Shown here: one piece after another, positions 6,761 to 10,419 of the stretch
Numbering within the stretch: position 1 is the stretch's first letter
Layout: each line of letters opens with the position of its first letter
Origin: Melioribacteraceae bacterium
Lineage (GTDB): Bacteria; Bacteroidota; Ignavibacteria; Ignavibacteriales; Melioribacteraceae
Direction of reading: 5' to 3'
DNA: 10,419 nt
NCBI GenBank assembly: GCA_023230485.1
Contig: JALNXG010000096.1
Location: 1 to 10,419, forward strand
Notes under the pieces: generated by a model
Databases searched by the model: none
Told to the model about the DNA's origin: nothing
Seen by the model: only the letters and a program-made list of their open reading frames with translations
Program-made: the position numbers and the translations under genes

Positions 6761-7000
6761 ATGGCTAGAAGATGTCAAATATCCGGAGTTGGTCCTATAA
6801 GTGGAAATAGTATTTCACATGCACATAATAAGACTAAAAGAAGATTCCTACCAAATCTTCAAAAGAAAAGAATTTGGGTTAAAGAATTGAATAAATTCGT
6901 TACCGTTAAAATTACTGCAAGCACTTTACGTACACTTGCTAAAAACGGTACCTCTGTTATTGCAAAAATGGTTAACGACGGTCAGATTAAGGTAAGATAA
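6761..7000 (+). CDS. rpmB: 50S ribosomal protein L28
   Basis: This 79-residue protein opens MARRCQISGVGPISGN and continues with the L28 signature SHAHNKTKRRFLPNLQKKR. L28 is a small basic protein of the large ribosomal subunit. The ATG at 6761 is chosen because L28 proteins begin with M-(A/S)-R-x-C; a GTG four codons upstream is in frame but would add an unusual tail. Only one Cys (residue 5) is present, so this is the zinc-free form. There is no rpmG (L33) beside it, although the two are often paired. The gene has its own candidate promoter and is followed by a strong terminator, so it is probably transcribed alone. Confidence 0.97.
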   Translation: MARRCQISGVGPISGNSISHAHNKTKRRFLPNLQKKRIWVKELNKFVTVKITASTLRTLAKNGTSVIAKMVNDGQIKVR

Positions 7001-7022
7001 GCAAATCAGTTTTTCAAAATGG

Positions 7023-7054
7023 AACCGTCCCCGAATTTCGGGGACGGTTTTTTT
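7023..7054 (+). terminator. Intrinsic terminator after rpmB
   Basis: A perfect 12-bp stem pairs 7023-7034 (AACCGTCCCCGA) with 7038-7049 (TCGGGGACGGTT) around the loop ATT. A run of seven T (7048-7054) follows. It ends the rpmB transcript. On the minus strand the stem could also block reading past the DUF6600 gene, although the T-run on that side is weak. Confidence 0.95.
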
Positions 7055-7083
7055 ATTGCTATATCAAAATAAATCAATATTTA

Positions 7084-8274
7084 TCATCTTCTGGATTTCT
7101 CACCGGTATTGCTCCTCGATGATCGTTCAGACTGAGGTCTCTCACTGCTACTTCTACTACTTCTATCTACTGAAGGTCTCTCGCTACTATTCTTACTACT
7201 TCTATCGACAGTAGGTCTTTCGCTATTGCTACGGCTATTTTCACTCCTATTTACTTTTGGTCTTTCTGTACTTTTATTCTCGTTGCTTTTTCTCTCAAAA
7301 ACCGAACTATCATTAGTTGTTCTTTCACTGCTTCTTTCAGTCTTAGGTCTTTCAAAAGTTGCTCTTTCTGTTGTTGCTCTATCAGTATTTGTCCTTTCAG
7401 TTTTAGAGCTCTCCATATTTTCTGTTCTATTTGTTCTCGAATTTTCGACTGTCCCTCTACTTGTCCTTGTCGTATTATCAGCATCTTTATTTATCCGTTC
7501 AGTTTGAGTTCTTTCAGTTTTTACTTCGCTCCTATCATAATCATCACGTAACTTTGAAATATCCATTTTATAAGCTCTGTCTGTAGTGCGAGCAGTGGTT
7601 CTATCTCTTGATTCTACATCTCTTAGGCGATCAGTTTCCGTAGTTCTCACTTCCCTAATAGTAGTTCTAAGTTTACGCTCAATTCTATCTCTTCCAAGAT
7701 TGTCTCGCATATCTATTTGTCTATTTTTTCCATAATTTCTATTGAAGTATGAGTTAGTTCTCTGTTTTGTATAATAGTATCTATTGACATCTCTATCTAA
7801 AAAGCGATTATAAGAAACGATATTCCAATAGTTGTAATTGAATCTAAAATTGATTGAAATTCTTAAGCCGGGAATAGAATATATTGGCTGCATTGGAACC
7901 CAACCGATTGCATAATCATCATAATGCCAATTAACCCAAGCTGGACCCCAATTTGTATCAGGAATCCATATCCAACCGTAATAATCATCCATTACCCATC
8001 TACCATAATGATAAGTAGCCCATCCATAAGGTTCATAAGAATCCCAATACCAACCATCGCTAGTCCATATCCATCTACCGTCCGAATAAGGACGCCATGA
8101 ATTAGAATATTGATATGGCTGCCATACCCAAACATCATAATCAACCTCAACCCAATTACCATAAGGGCTCAAACTTTTATAAAAATATTCGTGAGCACCT
8201 CCACGATAAAACGAGCTTCCTTCTGATGTAGTAAATGCAACTACTACAAATAATATTATTAATAAACGTTTCAT
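7084..8274 (-). CDS. Secreted Trp-rich DUF6600-type protein with Arg/Ser/Thr/Glu-rich tail
   Basis: This is a 396-residue protein. The start at 8274 is set by a strong GGAGG six bases upstream and by the signal peptide MKRLLIILFVVVAFTTSEGS directly after it; a longer in-frame start at 8313 adds 13 non-leader residues and is rejected. Residues about 35-150 are rich in aromatic residues, with 17 Trp by residue 150. They appear in repeating units such as SLSPYGNW, WRPYSDGRWIWTSDGWYW, PYGWATYHYGRW and GWVPM, the pattern of DUF6600 proteins. Residues about 180-396 are low-complexity and highly charged, full of TER, ERP and DRS steps, and end in three 13-residue repeats. Function is unknown; an exported, possibly surface- or matrix-binding role is an inference. 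It is transcribed alone and is convergent with rpmB. Confidence 0.85.
   Translation of the reverse strand: MKRLLIILFVVVAFTTSEGSSFYRGGAHEYFYKSLSPYGNWVEVDYDVWVWQPYQYSNSWRPYSDGRWIWTSDGWYWDSYEPYGWATYHYGRWVMDDYYGWIWIPDTNWGPAWVNWHYDDYAIGWVPMQPIYSIPGLRISINFRFNYNYWNIVSYNRFLDRDVNRYYYTKQRTNSYFNRNYGKNRQIDMRDNLGRDRIERKLRTTIREVRTTETDRLRDVESRDRTTARTTDRAYKMDISKLRDDYDRSEVKTERTQTERINKDADNTTRTSRGTVENSRTNRTENMESSKTERTNTDRATTERATFERPKTERSSERTTNDSSVFERKSNENKSTERPKVNRSENSRSNSERPTVDRSSKNSSERPSVDRSSRSSSERPQSERSSRSNTGEKSRR
7108..7224 (-). repeat. Three 39-bp tandem repeats in the DUF6600 C-terminus
   Basis: Three consecutive 39-base units encode SERPTVDRSSKNS, SERPSVDRSSRSS and SERPQSERSSRSN. The reading frame is kept. 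Further upstream the tail contains looser ERP/TER steps, so the repeat probably grew by local duplication of a degenerate older pattern. Confidence 0.85.
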
Positions 8275-8280
8275 CCTACA

Positions 8281-8285
8281 CCTCC
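8281..8285 (-). promoter_or_regulatory. Strong ribosome-binding site deciding the DUF6600 start
   Basis: Minus-strand GGAGG, followed by six bases and ATG (8274-8272), is the strongest Shine-Dalgarno sequence in the window. It settles the choice of the internal ATG over the upstream one at 8313. Confidence 0.75.
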
Positions 8286-8419
8286 ATTGACTTATATTTC
8301 TACATATATACAATCAAATGGAATGCCAAGATTTCATACATTTTTTCGTATATTTAGAATCGAAATAACAAACAATGTCCATTTTTTTATACATAGCTGA
8401 CTAATTAAATAGAGGAAAT

Positions 8420-9022
8420 ATGAAACAATTCTTTAAAGATAGGATTCCCCATAACGGGTTTACATATAGCGAGTATCAAAAACGATTTGAAGAAAAAGCA
8501 AATAGTGATTTTAGTTCCTTGGAAGGTGAGGAATTGGAAAAGTATAATTACACTAAGCTAAACTTACAAAGAACTGTAAGAGCTCATAAAACATACAAAG
8601 TTAGTGAAGAGTTAAAAACTGTATTAATTGAAATTAAGACTCCACAACTATGGATGGTTTTAACTGAAAACTGGTGCGGTGATTCAGCTCAGAATCTTCC
8701 TTATATCGCAATGATTGCAGAAGCTTCAGATAAAATAGAACTAAGAATTTTAGAAAGAGATTCTAATCTTGAAATTATGGATCAATATTTAACTAATGGT
8801 ATTTCTCGTTCTGTACCGAAATTAGTTTCATTTGATGAAGAAGGTAATGAAATTTTTCAATGGGGTCCACGCCCGATGGAAGCTCAAATGATTGTAGAAA
8901 ATGCTAAACTCAATAATTTACCAAAAGAAAAATTTGTTGAAGAATTACACCTTTGGTATGGTCGCAATAGAGGCAAAGCTATCGAAGTAGAATTTATCGA
9001 ATTATTAACGGGAAAGAAATAA
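8420..9022 (+). CDS. Thioredoxin-family protein with single-Cys WCGDS site
   Basis: This 200-residue cytoplasmic protein has no signal peptide. Residues about 60-185 form a thioredoxin fold. TENWCGDSAQNLP (82-94) lies where thioredoxins have WCGPC, and SVPKL (131-135) carries the cis-Pro opposite the active site. Only the first Cys (86) of the redox pair remains; the resolving Cys is Ser89. This WCGD(A/S)AQ form is typical of the Thioredoxin_9-type family, so it is a family trait rather than a defect. A disulfide-exchange mechanism with an outside thiol or a non-redox role are both possible. The N-terminal 60 residues are a charged helical extension. An AGAGG ribosome-binding site is four bases before the ATG. 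The stop lies in a hairpin shared with the convergent gene. Confidence 0.88.
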   Translation: MKQFFKDRIPHNGFTYSEYQKRFEEKANSDFSSLEGEELEKYNYTKLNLQRTVRAHKTYKVSEELKTVLIEIKTPQLWMVLTENWCGDSAQNLPYIAMIAEASDKIELRILERDSNLEIMDQYLTNGISRSVPKLVSFDEEGNEIFQWGPRPMEAQMIVENAKLNNLPKEKFVEELHLWYGRNRGKAIEVEFIELLTGKK

Positions 9023-9037
9023 GTTTCTATTCCCGTT
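9007..9037. terminator. Hairpin spanning both convergent stop codons
   Basis: AACGGGAA (9007-9014) pairs with TTCCCGTT (9030-9037). Inside it AGAAA pairs with TTTCT, with one bulged A and a TAAG loop. The stem includes the last codons and stops of both the thioredoxin-like gene (TAA) and the MORN/TonB-C gene (TAG). No good T-run follows on either strand, so termination would be weak or factor-aided; protection of the RNA 3' end is another possible role. Confidence 0.6.
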
Positions 9038-9806
9038 TGATCTTATTCGTCTTCTTCCCCTGCTCAATTTGGAAGGATAAATTAACTGTTAAATTTGATT
9101 TTACAGATTTACCATTAGTTTGACCGGGAATAAATTTTGTTTTCATTACTGCTTCTTTAGCCGCTTCATCACAACCAAGTCCTAATTGAATTATTACATT
9201 TGTGGAAATAACATCTCCTGTCTCATCAATTTCTGCAATTAACGTAACAGTTCCCTCCAATCCATATAATAAAGCGTGCTCAGGATATACTAATTTTTCT
9301 TGAATTGTTTTTAATCCACCAATTGGTATAGGACAGATTTCTGCATCGCAAATTAATTCTCTGCTTTTCTTTTTGGCTATCTCTAACTGCCTATTTCCCC
9401 CTTGATATAATTCTGAAGATGCTATAAAATTTTTATCCGGCTCAAAATAATCAGATTTTGTAAGAATACCATCCGAGTAATAAATTATAGATTTTAGAAC
9501 TCCATTTTCATAGTAACGTTTATTTGTACCTTCAATCACACCAGATTCTGTAAAGTATTCTTCCTTAAGTAATCCTGATTCATAATATTCTCTTATCCAG
9601 CCATTTAAAATACCTTTAGTATAATTCTTCTCGTATCTTAGATTTCCATTTGGATAATACCAGTACGATGTTCCATCCAAGAGATCATTTATATAACTAA
9701 TTGCATAGCTTGAAGTTCCATCCGAATAATTTCCTTTTATTATTCCGTTCTGTCCAAACAATATTGATGATAACGTAATTGATATAATTAAAAACAGTCT
9801 TATCAT
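9027..9806 (-). CDS. Secreted MORN-repeat protein with TonB C-terminal-like domain
   Basis: This 259-residue protein has a signal peptide (residues 1-19, ending SSILFG). Residues about 22-115 hold MORN-variant (YwqK-like) repeats, such as DGTSYWYYPNGNLRYEKNY, GWIREYYESGLLKEEYF and GTNKRYYENGVLKSIIYY. Residues about 165-247 form a TonB C-terminal-like domain: KLVYPEHALLYGLEGTVTL, IDETGDVISTNVI and CDEAAKEAVMKTKFIPG. It lacks the inner-membrane anchor and the Pro-rich linker of true TonB, so energy transduction is unlikely. Such fusions are common in Bacteroidota and presumably bind envelope partners or peptidoglycan. There are two Cys in the linker (153 and 158) and one in the TonB-C domain (212). 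An AGGAAG ribosome-binding site precedes the ATG by four bases. Confidence 0.88.
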   Translation of the reverse strand: MIRLFLIISITLSSILFGQNGIIKGNYSDGTSSYAISYINDLLDGTSYWYYPNGNLRYEKNYTKGILNGWIREYYESGLLKEEYFTESGVIEGTNKRYYENGVLKSIIYYSDGILTKSDYFEPDKNFIASSELYQGGNRQLEIAKKKSRELICDAEICPIPIGGLKTIQEKLVYPEHALLYGLEGTVTLIAEIDETGDVISTNVIIQLGLGCDEAAKEAVMKTKFIPGQTNGKSVKSNLTVNLSFQIEQGKKTNKIKRE

Positions 9807-9926
9807 ACATCTTCCTGAAATGAAGAGATAAATATATAATTTTTTTGATAATTATTTTAAATTGTTCGGGGATTTAGTCATTGAAGAAGTATTTATAAAA
9901 AAATATACTTTATGGATATTTGCATC

Positions 9927-9957
9927 TTGTTATTTTATTAAAAATATATTACGTTTA
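9927..9957 (+). promoter_or_regulatory. Candidate promoter of the multiheme cytochrome gene
   Basis: TTG (9927-9929) and TACGTTTA (9950-9957) are 20 bases apart. The -7 box is one mismatch from TAnnTTTG, and the ATG follows after 24 bases. AT-rich surroundings make chance matches likely. Confidence 0.35.
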
Positions 9958-9981
9958 TGAAAATCATTTCAAAGGACGACT

Positions 9982-10419
9982 ATGAAACGAATTCTTTTTA
10001 TTCTGCTACTTGTTTTATTAACCTCCAACATTATCAAATCTCAAACCGCATTAGGTACATTAAAGTATGAGGATTTTAACAAACCCGAATATTGTGGTAC
10101 TTCTTGTCATACTGATTTTTATATGCAATGGAAGCAGTCAATGATGTCTCAAGCTTATACACATGATTGGGATGAAATAGAGTATTTTAAGCTCGCTATT
10201 CCGCATGCAGAAAAAGATGATAAAGTGGCTGAAGTAAAAGCAGGATGTAATGGCTGCCATGCACCCATTTCTTACGTTGTAGGTGATGTGCCTCCTCCAC
10301 TTCCAAGTATGAACTCCAGAGCTAATGAATCAGTTCAATGCGAAGTATGTCATAGCATAACCGGATTCAGCGGAGATATTCCTCATAATTTTAATTACAT
10401 AATGGAACCGGGAAAAACA
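9982..10419 (+). CDS. Exported multiheme cytochrome c (partial, C-terminus beyond window)
   Basis: The frame runs from ATG 9982 to the right edge, 146 residues with no stop. A signal peptide (MKRILFILLLVLLTSNIIKS, then QT) sends it to the periplasm, where haem is attached. Three haem sites are visible: CGTSCH (38-43), CNGCH (89-93) and CEVCH (120-124). The first has three residues between the cysteines (CX3CH) instead of two. The layout around it, with FYMQWKQSMMSQAY just after the first site, resembles cytochrome c554-type multiheme domains, so more haems probably follow outside the window. A role in periplasmic electron transfer or nitrogen/sulfur redox chemistry is an inference; the substrate is unknown. 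AAAGGA lies six bases before the ATG. Divergent from the MORN/TonB-C gene. Confidence 0.9.
   Translation, partial: MKRILFILLLVLLTSNIIKSQTALGTLKYEDFNKPEYCGTSCHTDFYMQWKQSMMSQAYTHDWDEIEYFKLAIPHAEKDDKVAEVKAGCNGCHAPISYVVGDVPPPLPSMNSRANESVQCEVCHSITGFSGDIPHNFNYIMEPGKT

Noticed and set aside
7226..7507. Plus-strand Leu/Ser/Val-rich frame resembling a membrane protein
   Set aside because: It is the shadow of the repetitive Arg/Ser/Glu tail of the minus-strand DUF6600 gene.
8275..8313. Longer start of the DUF6600 gene (MYICRNISQWRCR)
   Set aside because: GGAGG lies within this stretch and directly serves the internal ATG, which begins a proper signal peptide.
1..10419. CRISPR arrays, insertion sequences or phage genes
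   Set aside because: No regularly spaced direct repeats, transposase motifs or phage proteins were seen anywhere in the window.

Overview
The window is an AT-rich stretch of ordinary bacterial chromosome with short intergenic gaps. Several cues point to the Bacteroidota/Chlorobiota (FCB) group, with an Ignavibacteria-like lineage as a plausible but unproven guess. These cues are promoter-like TAnnTTTG boxes with an upstream TTG, secreted proteins with short hydrophobic leaders, a DUF6600-type Trp-rich protein, a MORN/TonB-C protein, and a methyltransferase that closely resembles proteins I recall from Bacteroides.

Layout, left to right. Positions 1-2138 are on the minus strand. They hold a VOC/PhnB-like protein cut by the left edge (1-666) and a tight three-gene operon read right to left: Cdd1-type helix-hairpin-helix protein (2138-1878), class I SAM methyltransferase (1875-1102), and a small YdeI/OmdA-type protein (1095-880). 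The last gene stops at a TGA, but the same frame continues into a Cys-rich tail that looks like the normal family C-terminus. Next come two divergently oriented serine tRNA genes, GGA anticodon on minus (2308-2397) and CGA anticodon on plus (2693-2780). The 295 bases between them hold only candidate promoters and no convincing gene; 2139-2307 likewise holds no gene. The CGA tRNA is followed after 28 bases by a small secreted protein of unknown function, which overlaps a SET-domain protein by one base (TAATG).

Convergent to these, on the minus strand, is an envelope pair: a secreted M14 zinc carboxypeptidase and the monofunctional peptidoglycan glycosyltransferase MtgA, which starts at TTG. 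Ferritin and ribosomal protein L28 follow on plus, ending in a strong intrinsic terminator. A Trp-rich secreted DUF6600-type protein with a long Arg/Ser/Thr/Glu tail lies opposite. Then come a thioredoxin-like protein with a single active-site Cys (WCGDS), a convergent MORN-repeat/TonB-C protein, and at the right edge the start of an exported multiheme cytochrome c whose first haem site is CX3CH rather than CXXCH.

The genes do not form one pathway. Themes are cell envelope (M14 peptidase, MtgA, DUF6600, MORN/TonB-C), iron and redox (ferritin, thioredoxin-like, cytochrome), and small accessory enzymes at the left. I did not find a clear new multi-gene system. The most interesting items are the in-frame TGA before a conserved Cys-rich tail, the CX3CH haem motif, the acceptor-stem mismatch in one tRNA-Ser, and the bacterial SET protein with a post-SET-like Cys cluster.
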